Of a DNA stretch of 64,000 nucleotides, positions 1-8,390 are shown piece by piece. The notes under the pieces were generated by a model. That model saw nothing but the letters and a program-made list of their open reading frames with translations. It was not told the origin of the DNA and searched no databases. The position numbers were made by a program, and so were the translations under genes. Each line of letters begins with the position of its first letter. Position 1 is the first letter of the stretch. Source of the DNA: Caldithrix sp964598255 (GTDB lineage: Bacteria; Calditrichota; Calditrichia; Calditrichales; Calditrichaceae); contig CAZRBA010000030.1 of the NCBI GenBank assembly GCA_964598255.1, forward strand, positions 1 through 64,000, in the 5' to 3' direction.

Positions 1-330
1 CGGAAGAAATATTACGGGTAATGTAAGCATCCTGACAAATAAAACAAGCCAAATGTCTCAAAATTCGGGAGAATTTTTGTGGCATTCGTTATTTCTTTTA
101 ATTGGATGGCAGGGGGGAGAAAGGGTTAAGGGTGTAAGGGTAAAGGAACGATGTATCCGTTTGATCATTATCCCTTGCATGGAAGAAAGGGTTAAGGGTG
201 TAAGGGTAAAGGGAAAGCATACCACCCGGCGACCGGCAGCTTCCCCCTTATTCCTTTTTCTTTTTTCATTTTTTATTTTTCATCCCGTTCTATGCTGGTC
301 TCGCGGATTGGCGCGGATTTTTTTTCTGAA
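1..330. repeat. Intergenic repeat-derived sequence upstream of the ATPase gene
   Basis: No credible gene is seen here. Two near-identical stretches reading AGAAAGGGTTAAGGGTGTAA and onward lie at about 118-146 and 184-213. They are followed by a pyrimidine-rich tract of CCTTTTTC/TTTTTCATT type at about 241-290 that ends in CATCCCGTTCTATGC. The same elements recur at 1935-2310 and 2955-3017 on the other side of the ATPase gene. An open frame of 128 codons crosses the region, but its product is low-complexity and has no protein-like features. Confidence 0.6.
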
Positions 331-506
331 AATATCTGCGAAAAATAAATTGGTTGAATGTCTATCTATTTGCGTACATGACCTCATTTCCAGAATACAA
401 TCTGATAAATGCATCTCCTTAGCGATACAATTATATTAAACGGAAGGTCTTGCTCATTTCTCAAAAAGGCTACCGGCCATTTTACAAAGTTTCATGGAAT
501 AAAATG

Positions 507-533
507 CAGATTTGCAAAACTATTGCAAATCTG
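507..533. promoter_or_regulatory. Perfect 11-bp inverted repeat upstream of the ATPase gene
   Basis: CAGATTTGCAA and TTGCAAATCTG are perfect inverted copies separated by the five bases AACTA. The element ends 24 bp before the chosen ATG at 558 and has no following T-run, so it looks like an operator or a recombination/recognition site rather than a terminator. The binding protein is unknown. Confidence 0.5.
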
Positions 534-557
534 TCAAATATTTACTATTTTTGTTAC

Positions 558-1730
558 ATGATTAAACGTGAAATTTCTCAAAAAATCTTGGAGCTCAGCC
601 GGAAGTTCCCCGTAGTGGCCGTTATTGGACCGCGGCAGTCCGGCAAAACCACATTGGTGAAAGCCCTGTTCCCCGAAAAAACATACACCAATCTGGAAGA
701 GCCGGATACCCGTTTATTTGCGGCACAGGATGCGCGCGCTTTTTTGGAACAACATCCAGAAGGGATGATTATCGATGAAGCGCAACGTTTGCCGCAACTA
801 TTTTCTTTCATTCAATCCACTGTCGACCGAAATCAGAAACCCGGTCAATTCATCTTAACCGGCTCGCAAAATTTTTTATTGCACCAAAAAATCAGTCAAA
901 CTCTGGCCGGTAGGGTGGGCATCTTAAATTTGCTGCCCTTCTCACTCGGTGAATTACTGGCACACTTCAACAAGCTGGAAGATTTTGAAACCTACCTATT
1001 CAAGGGCTTTTATCCGCCTATTTACGATCGGGAAATACCGCCCACCGACTGGTACGCGTCTTATGTTTCCACCTATGTGGAGCGGGATGTCCGCCTTTTA
1101 CAAAACATTCGCGATCTCGAACAGTTTACCTTTTTCCTGAAACTGTGCGCCGGAAGGATTGGGCAATTGTTGAATTATTCGTCGCTGTCCAACGAATTGG
1201 GCTTATCGGTCAACACTATTAAAGGCTGGATTTCCGTTTTGAAGGCCAGCTTTGTTATTTTTACGTTAAAACCGTTTTACCGGAACTTTAACAAACGTCT
1301 GGTCAAATCTGGTAAACTTTATTTTTACGACGTGGGCCTGGCGTCCTATTTGTTGGGCATCCGACACCCATCGCACATCAGCAACCATTTTTTACGGGGT
1401 GAATTATTCGAGAACATGATGATTGCCGAATTGTTAAAATACAATTTCAATCATGGCCATCATCTGGATTTCTACTTTTGGAGAGACCGAACCGGGCATG
1501 AGATCGATCTGATCATCGATAAACATGACCAGCCTTTATCCTTTGAAATTAAAGCCGCAAAAACGATTTCTCGTAGTTTTTTTAAAAATCTGGAATACTG
1601 GCAGAAACTCAGCGGTGCCTCGCCGGACACTTCCTTTTTGATTTACACGGGAGAACAGGAGCAGAGACGCAGCATTGCCCGTGTTTTACCCTGGCAAAAC
1701 CTTACCACACCCCAAAGTTTCTTTTCGTAG
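558..1730 (+). CDS. AAA-type ATPase with C-terminal DUF4143-like domain
   Basis: A P-loop ATPase of the accessory AAA_14/DUF4143 family. Walker A is GPRQSGKTT (about residues 24-32) and Walker B is IIDEAQ (about 71-76). The C-terminal third contains a nuclease-like stretch with HEIDLII and FEIKAAKT, typical of the DUF4143 part of these proteins. The product is 390 residues from the ATG at 558. The frame stays open to 450, but the first 36 codons would run through the palindrome at 507-533 and do not resemble the family, so the later start is preferred. The gene stands alone, flanked on both sides by repeat-derived sequence. Members of this family are often multicopy and patchily distributed; their cellular role is unsettled and no specific function is claimed. 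Confidence 0.85.
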   Translation: MIKREISQKILELSRKFPVVAVIGPRQSGKTTLVKALFPEKTYTNLEEPDTRLFAAQDARAFLEQHPEGMIIDEAQRLPQLFSFIQSTVDRNQKPGQFILTGSQNFLLHQKISQTLAGRVGILNLLPFSLGELLAHFNKLEDFETYLFKGFYPPIYDREIPPTDWYASYVSTYVERDVRLLQNIRDLEQFTFFLKLCAGRIGQLLNYSSLSNELGLSVNTIKGWISVLKASFVIFTLKPFYRNFNKRLVKSGKLYFYDVGLASYLLGIRHPSHISNHFLRGELFENMMIAELLKYNFNHGHHLDFYFWRDRTGHEIDLIIDKHDQPLSFEIKAAKTISRSFFKNLEYWQKLSGASPDTSFLIYTGEQEQRRSIARVLPWQNLTTPQSFFS

Positions 1731-1839
1731 TTTTTTGCCTATTTAGGCCGGTATTGCTGTTATTGTTTGATTTAGTTAAAGTTTAAGAATTTTGTTTTAA
1801 GTGCCAATGGTGTAATGGTTATCAGTGGCAATTTGTGCA

Positions 1840-2895
1840 GATCAGTGGGCGTGAAAGTTGAATCGTTGATTCGTTTAATTGTTGAATGGTGCATATGGTG
1901 CTTCTTCGGTGTGGTTCGGTGGCTGCATTAAGTTAAAGGTTAAGGGTGTAAGGGTTAAGGGTTAGCGGTGCGAAATCGTGCCGACCTATGAGCAATTTCG
2001 GTAGTTCGCGGCATTGTTTTACCCCCCCCGTAGCCCCTCTCAAAAGGGGGCTTTTTGCGTTTGGCGGTTTGCGGCCCTGCGGGGAAAAGCCGGTTGCCGA
2101 GTAGGTCCGATTCATCGGGATGTATCGAGGCACCGGCGGCCTTTTCCCCTCTCCTTTTTCATTTTTCATTTTTCCTTTTTCATCTCGCTCTGTGTGGATC
2201 AGTGGCCGGGGAAAGTTGAATGGTTGATTGGTTGAATCGTTGAATGGTGTTTTCGGTGTTTCTTTGGTGGCTCGATGGACGGAGAAAGGGTTAAGGGTGT
2301 AAGGGTTAAGTGTTAGCGGTGCGAAATCGTGCCGACCTATGAGCAATTTCGGTGGTTTGCGCCCGTGTTTACCCCCTGTAGCCCCTCTCAAGGGGGGGCA
2401 CTTTGTGTGTGGCGGTTTGTGGCCCTGCGGGGAGAAGCCGGTTGCCGAGTAGGTCCGATTCATCGGTATGTATCGAGGCACCGGCGGCCTTTTCCCCTCT
2501 CCTTTTTCCTTTTTCATTTTTCCTTTTTCATCTCGCTCTGTGTGGATCAGTGGCCGGGGAAAGTTGAATAGTTGATTGGTTGAATTGTTGAATGGTGTTT
2601 ACGGTGCTTCTTCGGTGGTCGGGATGAGTTAAGGGTGAAAGGTTAAGGATTAGCGGTGCGAAATAGTGCCGACTTATGAGCAAGTTCAGTAGTTCGCGGC
2701 ATTGTTTTACTCCCTGTAGCCCCCCTCAAAGGGGGGCTCTTTGTGTGTGGCCGTTTGCGGCCCTGCGGGGAGAAGCCGGTTGCCGAGTAGGTCCGATTCA
2801 TCGGGATTTATCGAGGCACCGGCGGCCTTTTCCCCCCTCCTTTTTCATTTTTCCTTTTTCCTTTTTCATTCTACCTGTGCAGATCAGTGGCCCAG
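1840..2895. repeat. Tandem array of three ~337-357 bp non-coding units plus a partial fourth
   Basis: The word GATCAGTGG begins at 1840, 2197, 2545 and about 2882, giving spacings of 357, 348 and about 337 bp. Each complete unit has the same order of parts: a run of TTGAATGGTTGATTGG-like heptamer words; a purine-rich GGGTTAAGGGTGTAAGGG tract (shortened in the third unit); AGCGGTGCGAAAT followed by TATGAGCAA; a short CCCCTCTCAAAAGGGGG-type hairpin; a long inverted repeat; and a pyrimidine-rich TTTTTCATTTTTC tail. Copies are similar but not identical. Open frames of 70-194 codons cross the array on both strands, but all have the same repeat-derived composition and are rejected as genes. Confidence 0.85.
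2081..2149. repeat. Long inverted repeat inside array unit 1
   Basis: GGGGAAAAGCCGGTTGCC on the left pairs with GGCACCGGCGGCCTTTTCCCC (shown with small bulges) on the right, around a loop of roughly 30 bases containing GTCCGATTCATCGG. Matching copies lie at 2429-2497 and 2767-2835, with GGGGAGAAG replacing GGGGAAAAG in the left arm. The arms keep pairing potential across copies, which suggests that DNA or RNA structure matters. Confidence 0.7.
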
Positions 2896-3030
2896 ATTCG
2901 TAATTCGTAATTTTTAATTCCCCCTCGGGCGCGGAGCCACTCGGCAACCCGCGGTTTTCCTCCTTTTTCTTTTTTCATTTTTCCTTTTTCATTCTTCCTT
3001 TTTCATCCCGTTCTATGCAAATCAGTGGTT
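2896..3030. repeat. Pyrimidine-rich degenerate repeat tail
   Basis: Iterated CCTTTTTC/ATTTTTC words lead into CATCCCGTTCTATGC and ATCAGTGG, repeating the sequence seen at about 255-295 upstream of the ATPase gene. No gene is seen between the array and the promoter region of the next gene at 3194. Confidence 0.6.
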
Positions 3031-3193
3031 AAAATCCGTAATTTTTAATTATCCATTTCCTATCAGATACAGACATACGTGCCGGGAACTTTTTCCTGTC
3101 TTTTTAATTTGAATATACAATGATTGTTCGATAAATTTCATCTTTGATAAATCGATATGTGAAAAAAGTAAAATTAAAAACGGAGAAAATTAT

Positions 3194-3901
3194 ATGAATC
3201 AGGATCCTTTTTATCAGGAATCGCTTAGCATTACCAGAGAAAATGCTTTGTTGCGTTCGGTTTATAACTGGATGATGCTCGGATTGTTGGTTTCGGCTTT
3301 AACGGCTTATTTAACCGTGCACAGTCCAACGGTTTTAAATTTGGTTTACGGAAATTCTATCGTACTTATTCTGTTAATCGTGGCTGAACTGGGCATGGTT
3401 GTGGCCATATCAGGCGGAATAAAAAAAATGCAGGCTTCCACGGCCAGCACTCTCTTTCTTTTATTTTCGTTTTTAAACGGATTAACCCTAAGTGCTATTT
3501 TATTAGTTTATTCCCCGGGTGCCATTGCCAAAACCTTTTTGATTACGGCTTTAACGTTTGGGGTGACCAGCTTTTACGGTTACACTACAAAAAAAGATTT
3601 AACCTCTTGGGGCAGTTTTCTGTTTATGGGTTTAATCGGTATTATCATTGCGTCTGTGGTTAATATTTTTATTCGTAGCACGATGATGGATTTGATCATT
3701 TCTTACATCGGTGTGCTTATTTTCGTGGGATTGACGGCTTACGATACACAGAAAATTCGCCGTCTGGGAATGGAAATCACCCCGTCCGCGGGAGAAGCGT
3801 ACGGGCGCCTTTCTATTATCGGCGCGTTAATGCTTTATCTGGATTTTGTCAACCTGTTCCTGATGCTTTTGCGTATTTTCGGCGGCGGACGGAGAAGCTA
3901 A
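3194..3901 (+). CDS. Bax inhibitor-1/YccA family membrane protein
   Basis: A 235-residue integral membrane protein with about seven hydrophobic segments. It matches the BI-1/YccA (UPF0005) family in length and in motifs such as RSVYNWMMLGL near the N-terminus and the acidic TAYDTQKIRRL after the sixth segment. Family members sit in the inner membrane; bacterial homologues are linked to calcium leak or to modulation of the membrane protease FtsH, but this is not shown for this protein. The start is supported by GGAG eight bases upstream (ACGGAGAAAATTATATG). The gene is single and ends in a good terminator. Confidence 0.9.
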   Translation: MNQDPFYQESLSITRENALLRSVYNWMMLGLLVSALTAYLTVHSPTVLNLVYGNSIVLILLIVAELGMVVAISGGIKKMQASTASTLFLLFSFLNGLTLSAILLVYSPGAIAKTFLITALTFGVTSFYGYTTKKDLTSWGSFLFMGLIGIIIASVVNIFIRSTMMDLIISYIGVLIFVGLTAYDTQKIRRLGMEITPSAGEAYGRLSIIGALMLYLDFVNLFLMLLRIFGGGRRS

Positions 3902-3921
3902 TCCAAGTTCAATTTCACATT

Positions 3922-3961
3922 AAAGCGTGCGAAGGCGTTATTGTCTCGCACGCTTTTTTTA
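3922..3961 (+). terminator. Rho-independent terminator after the BI-1 gene
   Basis: Stem GCGTGCGA (3925-3932) pairs with TCGCACGC (3946-3953), followed by seven T. The AAA before the stem can also pair with the T-run, so it may act for the convergent gene as well. Confidence 0.9.
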
Positions 3962-4007
3962 TTTGCTCAACAAAACCTCCTCTGCCTGCCATAACCTTTT
4001 TGCCCCC

Positions 4008-6101
4008 TTACACGATTTGCAAATTCCGCACTAATCGCGATGCCTGCCTTTTTAAGCGTATGGCCAAAGTATCCCTTTCTACCGATCCCTTTTCAAGCCA
4101 TTCCAAGGCACCATAATATGCATTCCACTCTGCTCTTTCCGTTTCGTACTGATTTTGCAAAAGACTGTTTTCACCCTCACAAAAATCCATAGCCCTTGTC
4201 AATCGCGGAATACCGATGTCCATAAATTCTTTGGCTTCCTGCAGTTGATCCCTTTGTAAAAAGTCAAGCAACTTAAAGGTAAATCGCAGCAACACGATCG
4301 TTTTCGGAATGGAAGAAATAAAACAACCGGTAAAAGGATCGACACGATCTTTGATTTTCCGATAATCATTGTCAAGAGCACGGGCGTAGGTTGAAAAATA
4401 CAAAATGCGTTCATAGTCACCGATCAATTTACCGATTTCTGCGGCATTTATTGCTTCCCTGGCAAATAACTCTTTATCATGACGCATTATGAGACCCGCT
4501 TTGTGCAAATAGGCCAATGGCTGCTGATTACTGGTCATGGTAGAAAGCAAATAAGCCTGATCTTCCGCTCGGCCGATAAAAGAAGGAGTAAACGGTCTGA
4601 ATCGGCGCAACGCCTTAATTAAAATTCCGTTCGTGCCGCCGGTAACATGCACCCGCTGCAAACAAGACGTACTACCGTCCAACTCGGGTGAACCGTATTT
4701 GCACATCATTTCCGCCTGTGTGGAAAGCGCTTGCGGTAATCGACTGAAAAAAACAAATTCATCGGCGTGTTGCGGCTCGCCCGGATAAAGAACATCCGGC
4801 GTAAACAGCGATTTTCGAATATCTGCGGCATTAACCAGCGCTCCGGCAATCATGCCTAAGTGTAAGCTATTCCGAGCATCATCTAGGCCATCGGCACCCC
4901 ACAAATCGCTTTTAAAATGCTGCAAAGCCGTAAGCCCCGTTTCTGCCAGCAAATGCGTTTCATCAAACACCTGATCCAAATCGATTTTAAACGTAGCTTT
5001 GATTTCAGGATCGATGACCACCTGCCAAAAGGCGGCTATGGCTTTTAAAAAACTGTAGTGCTTACCGTAAGGACCGTCCACTCCCACGGCCTGCCACTGT
5101 AAAGAATCCCGCTCGTCCGTCTTCCCAAAACGAGCCGCAGGCAGTAAAACCGTTTGCACCAATTGCCGCACATCTTTTTCCGTAAACAAAAATACGCGCA
5201 AATGTTCAAAACCTCCCGCCTGCCGAATGGTATCTTGCAGATATTCTTTGGCAATAGTGCCCAAAAAAGGATGGGTAACCGAACAGGACAAAACAACTGT
5301 CAATTTTTGTTGGGGGGCAACCGTTTTTCGTTTTTTTTCGAAGTCCATCATTTCATTCAATCCGCGCAAACCGTAAAGCACCTCGTTTTTTTGCGCCGCA
5401 ATGCCCAACGGAACGGGATGGTCGTACCAATATTGCTGGGGTTGGTCTTTATTTTCTTTAAGCACCTGTTTAATGTGTTCGCTAATAGGCAAACGATCGA
5501 TATCCCAACTTTTCAACGGAACCGTGAGCAACACATTGGAGGTAAACAAGATTTCGGCAGCCGGATTGCGAATGGTCTGTTGAGATTTGGCCGTAATGCG
5601 CACGGTGCGTTTGCGGCGCAAACGGTCCTCGGCCAGGGATTTGTTTTGTAAAATACCCGTGCCTTCTGGGAAAAAGACTTGCCAGAATAATTCGATGCTT
5701 TGCGTCGTATTTAATTCGTTTTCGGATTTAACCAACTGGCGGTACGTTTCGCTTAGCCTGTTTGCAAAGGCAACATCGTGTTTTAACGTTTTTTCAATCT
5801 CCCTGCGAATTTCGGCAAGACCTTTGCGCAAGAATTGGGCTAAATTTTGCAATGGCCCGGAAACGCCAGGGTTACGTAAGTATTGTCTGGCATGCTCATA
5901 CTGTGGGTGCGACGTGCCGGATAAGATACGATTAAACGCACAAATCAAGGACAATGCTTGATCTTTGAACGTTATTTCATCTCCGGAGAAATCTTTTTCT
6001 TCTTGAAGAATATCCGGAGAGGTTTTGCTGAGCACAAAACGCATGAAATATTGAAAAACCGATTCAAACGTTGCAAAAGACAAACTTTCCATTGGTTGCA
6101 T
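4008..6101 (-). CDS. Large orphan protein with glycosyltransferase-like motifs
   Basis: A 697-residue protein without signal peptide or obvious membrane segments. I do not recognise a named family. Residues about 265-310 look like a Rossmann-type beta/alpha start (LTVVLSCSVTHPFLGT), and a DxD-like motif lies in FKIDLDQVF (about 371-379). Further on, GRAEDQAYL resembles the E/D-D-x-x-L acceptor loop of GT-A glycosyltransferases. A sugar-transfer role is therefore possible but inferred only. The N-terminal 250 residues are helical and uncharacterised. It is convergent with the BI-1 gene and downstream of hslU, but separated from hslU by a terminator, so it is probably transcribed alone. Confidence 0.6.
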   Translation of the reverse strand: MQPMESLSFATFESVFQYFMRFVLSKTSPDILQEEKDFSGDEITFKDQALSLICAFNRILSGTSHPQYEHARQYLRNPGVSGPLQNLAQFLRKGLAEIRREIEKTLKHDVAFANRLSETYRQLVKSENELNTTQSIELFWQVFFPEGTGILQNKSLAEDRLRRKRTVRITAKSQQTIRNPAAEILFTSNVLLTVPLKSWDIDRLPISEHIKQVLKENKDQPQQYWYDHPVPLGIAAQKNEVLYGLRGLNEMMDFEKKRKTVAPQQKLTVVLSCSVTHPFLGTIAKEYLQDTIRQAGGFEHLRVFLFTEKDVRQLVQTVLLPAARFGKTDERDSLQWQAVGVDGPYGKHYSFLKAIAAFWQVVIDPEIKATFKIDLDQVFDETHLLAETGLTALQHFKSDLWGADGLDDARNSLHLGMIAGALVNAADIRKSLFTPDVLYPGEPQHADEFVFFSRLPQALSTQAEMMCKYGSPELDGSTSCLQRVHVTGGTNGILIKALRRFRPFTPSFIGRAEDQAYLLSTMTSNQQPLAYLHKAGLIMRHDKELFAREAINAAEIGKLIGDYERILYFSTYARALDNDYRKIKDRVDPFTGCFISSIPKTIVLLRFTFKLLDFLQRDQLQEAKEFMDIGIPRLTRAMDFCEGENSLLQNQYETERAEWNAYYGALEWLEKGSVERDTLAIRLKRQASRLVRNLQIV

Positions 6102-6241
6102 TGCTTTCAGTTAATTCCATTTTGTTAACCGTTTTTAACCGTTCCGACCGGAACCGGGCTGTTGTTTGTTCGTTCCAAAAATAATGCTTTTTTACCACCC
6201 ATAAAATTCGTAATAATTCCGGCAGCATTTTCTTGGTAAAT

Positions 6242-6266
6242 AAAAAAGGCGGAACAACGCCCGCCC
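6242..6266 (-). terminator. Terminator after hslU
   Basis: On the minus strand, GGCGG and CCGCC arms enclose GCGTTGTT and are followed directly by TTTTTTATTT. It lies about 20 bp beyond the hslU stop. Confidence 0.8.
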
Positions 6267-6286
6267 TAATAAAAACAGAAATATAC

Positions 6287-7696
6287 TTACAAAATGTAGC
6301 GACTTAAATCCTCATTGTTAACGATGGATTTTAATGTGTCGGTAACCATCTTTTTATCAATCACAATTTTGTCCGTCTTCTTTTCCGGAATCTCAAATAA
6401 AATTTCTTCCAGCAAGGTAGACATAATCGTATGCAAACGTCGTGCGCCGATATTTTCGGTTCGTGCATTTACCATGGTAGCAATACGCGCGATTTCGCGA
6501 ATGGCATCATCGGTAAAACGTAAATCCACGCCTTCGGTTTCCAGCATTGCCCGGTATTGGGTAATCAACGCATTGCGCGGTTCGGTTAAAATGCGCACAA
6601 AATCGTCTTCGCTCAAACTGTTCAGTTCGACGCGAATGGGAAAACGGCCCTGCAATTCCGGAATCAAATCCGAAGGTTTGCTCACATGAAAAGCTCCGGC
6701 AGCAATAAACAAAATATGATCGGTTTTAACCATGCCGTACTTGGTTAAAACGGAGGTCCCCTCCACCACAGGTAAAAGATCGCGCTGAACTCCCTCACGG
6801 GAAACATCCGGCCCTGACTTTCCGCTGGAAGGTCCGGCAATTTTATCGATTTCATCCAAAAAGACAATGCCAGAATTTTCCACACGATGAATAGCGATGC
6901 GCACCACTTCATCCATATCGATCAATTTTTGCGCTTCCTGCTGCGTTAGAATTTTAATGGCTTCCGAAACCGTAGTACGCCGTTTTTTCACTTTTTTGGG
7001 CATCAGTCCGCCGAACAAATCCTGAATATTCAACCCCATCTCTTCGATGCCCATAGGCGAAAAAATTTGCATCATAGGTGTCGTATCCGACGGAGTATCG
7101 ATTTCAACCAAGCGATCATCCAGTTGTCCGGCCAAAAGTTGCTGCCGTAACTTTTCTCGCGTTCGTTGATGCCGCAACTCCAGCTCGTCGCCTTCATCCA
7201 TTTCTCCCACGGGTTTGGGCGTGGCAGAAATAGGGGGCAGTAAAATATCCAACAAACGTTCAATGGCATGGTCGTGTGCCTTGTTTTCCACTTCCTTGGT
7301 TTTTTCCTCACGTACCATTTGCACACCTATTTCCACCAGATCGCGAATAATTGATTCCACATCGCGTCCGACATAGCCCACTTCGGTAAATTTCGAGGCC
7401 TCCACTTTAACAAACGGTGCACCGGAAAGTTTAGCCAAACGTCTGCTGATTTCGGTTTTACCCACACCGGTCGGCCCGATTAAAATAATGTTGTTGGGCA
7501 TAATTTCTTCACGCAGTTCGGGCCGCACCTGTTGCCTGCGCCAGCGGTTGCGCAGTGCTATGGCCACCATTTTTTTGGCCCGATCCTGGCCGATAATGTA
7601 TTTATCCAGTTCCTTTACGATTTGCTGAGGGGTTAACTGAGCCATTTTTTCATCTATTTCCGCTTTAATCATTTTTCTCATTTTCGCATCCATCAT
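6287..7696 (-). CDS. hslU: ATP-dependent protease HslVU, ATPase subunit
   Basis: The AAA+ unfoldase that feeds substrates to the HslV peptidase in the cytoplasm. The 469 residues are in the normal range. Motifs seen: YIIGQDRAKK near the N-terminus, Walker A GPTGVGKT (about 74-81), VGYVGRDVESIIRDL pore-region motif, Walker B VFLDEIDKI, and the C-terminal tail EDLSRYIL that in this family inserts into HslV to activate it. The ATG overlaps the hslV stop (ATGA-type overlap), showing translational coupling. Several Met codons lie in the first ten residues, so the exact start is uncertain by a few codons. Confidence 0.97.
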   Translation of the reverse strand: MMDAKMRKMIKAEIDEKMAQLTPQQIVKELDKYIIGQDRAKKMVAIALRNRWRRQQVRPELREEIMPNNIILIGPTGVGKTEISRRLAKLSGAPFVKVEASKFTEVGYVGRDVESIIRDLVEIGVQMVREEKTKEVENKAHDHAIERLLDILLPPISATPKPVGEMDEGDELELRHQRTREKLRQQLLAGQLDDRLVEIDTPSDTTPMMQIFSPMGIEEMGLNIQDLFGGLMPKKVKKRRTTVSEAIKILTQQEAQKLIDMDEVVRIAIHRVENSGIVFLDEIDKIAGPSSGKSGPDVSREGVQRDLLPVVEGTSVLTKYGMVKTDHILFIAAGAFHVSKPSDLIPELQGRFPIRVELNSLSEDDFVRILTEPRNALITQYRAMLETEGVDLRFTDDAIREIARIATMVNARTENIGARRLHTIMSTLLEEILFEIPEKKTDKIVIDKKMVTDTLKSIVNNEDLSRYIL

Positions 7697-8241
7697 AGAA
7701 CCTCCACGCGAATGTTATCATTGGTGTAAATACAAATATCCGAAGCAATACGCAAAGCTTCACGGGCAATTTCTTCAGCCGAAAGATCCGAGTATTTAAC
7801 CAGGCTTCTTGCAGCGGCTAAGGCATAAGGCCCGCCTGAACCGATGGCAGCAATATTGTCATCCGGTTCAATAATTTCGCCTGTTCCGGAAATAATAAAA
7901 ATATTATCCTTATCCATTACTACCAGTAAGGCTTCCAAACGACGCAAATATTTGTCCGAACGCCAGTCTTTGGCTAATTCCACTGCAGCTCTGGGTAGGT
8001 TCCCCGAATATTGTTCCAATTTTTGTTCAAATCGTTCAAACAGGGTAAAAGCATCGGCGGCCGCTCCGGCAAATCCGGCCAAAATTTTATCTTGGTACAA
8101 GCGACGTATCTTTCGGGCCGAATGCTTCATTACCGTATTGCCCAGCGTTACCTGACCGTCACCGGCCAAAGCAATTTGTCCGTTATGGCGAATTCCCAAT
8201 ATGGTTGTGGCGTAAATTTTCAAAGGTGAATAATGTTCCAT
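7693..8241 (-). CDS. hslV: ATP-dependent protease HslVU, peptidase subunit
   Basis: The proteasome-beta-like threonine peptidase of HslVU. The conserved mature N-terminus TTILGIRHNGQIALAGDGQ starts at residue 12. There is no Met closer to it, so this protein must lose the 11-residue leader MEHYSPLKIYA to expose the catalytic Thr12; E. coli HslV only removes the initiator Met. Other family features include the GDGQVTLG and HSARKIRRLY motifs and a length of 182. It is first gene of the hslVU pair and overlaps hslU by four bases. Confidence 0.97.
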   Translation of the reverse strand: MEHYSPLKIYATTILGIRHNGQIALAGDGQVTLGNTVMKHSARKIRRLYQDKILAGFAGAAADAFTLFERFEQKLEQYSGNLPRAAVELAKDWRSDKYLRRLEALLVVMDKDNIFIISGTGEIIEPDDNIAAIGSGGPYALAAARSLVKYSDLSAEEIAREALRIASDICIYTNDNIRVEVL

Positions 8242-8390
8242 AGTAAATCCTTTTTCCTTTCCTTAAAACAGTGAGCGTCAATAAGAACAAAATAAGGTTA
8301 TTAAATCTTAAGGATCGTTTGTTTTTTCGTAAAAGTTAAACCCATTTAAAAATGCTTCAAACGGTTAAAAGCCGGTTTTGTTTCAAAAAA

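Noticed and set aside
53..439. 128-codon open frame at the window start
   Set aside because: Translation is low-complexity and made of repeat words that recur in non-coding copies further on.
1840..2895. CRISPR-like periodicity
   Set aside because: Units are about 350 bp and repeated throughout, with no short constant repeat and unique spacers.
1933..2903. Several open frames of 73-194 codons on both strands
   Set aside because: All lie in the tandem repeat array, repeat each other and have no protein-like features.
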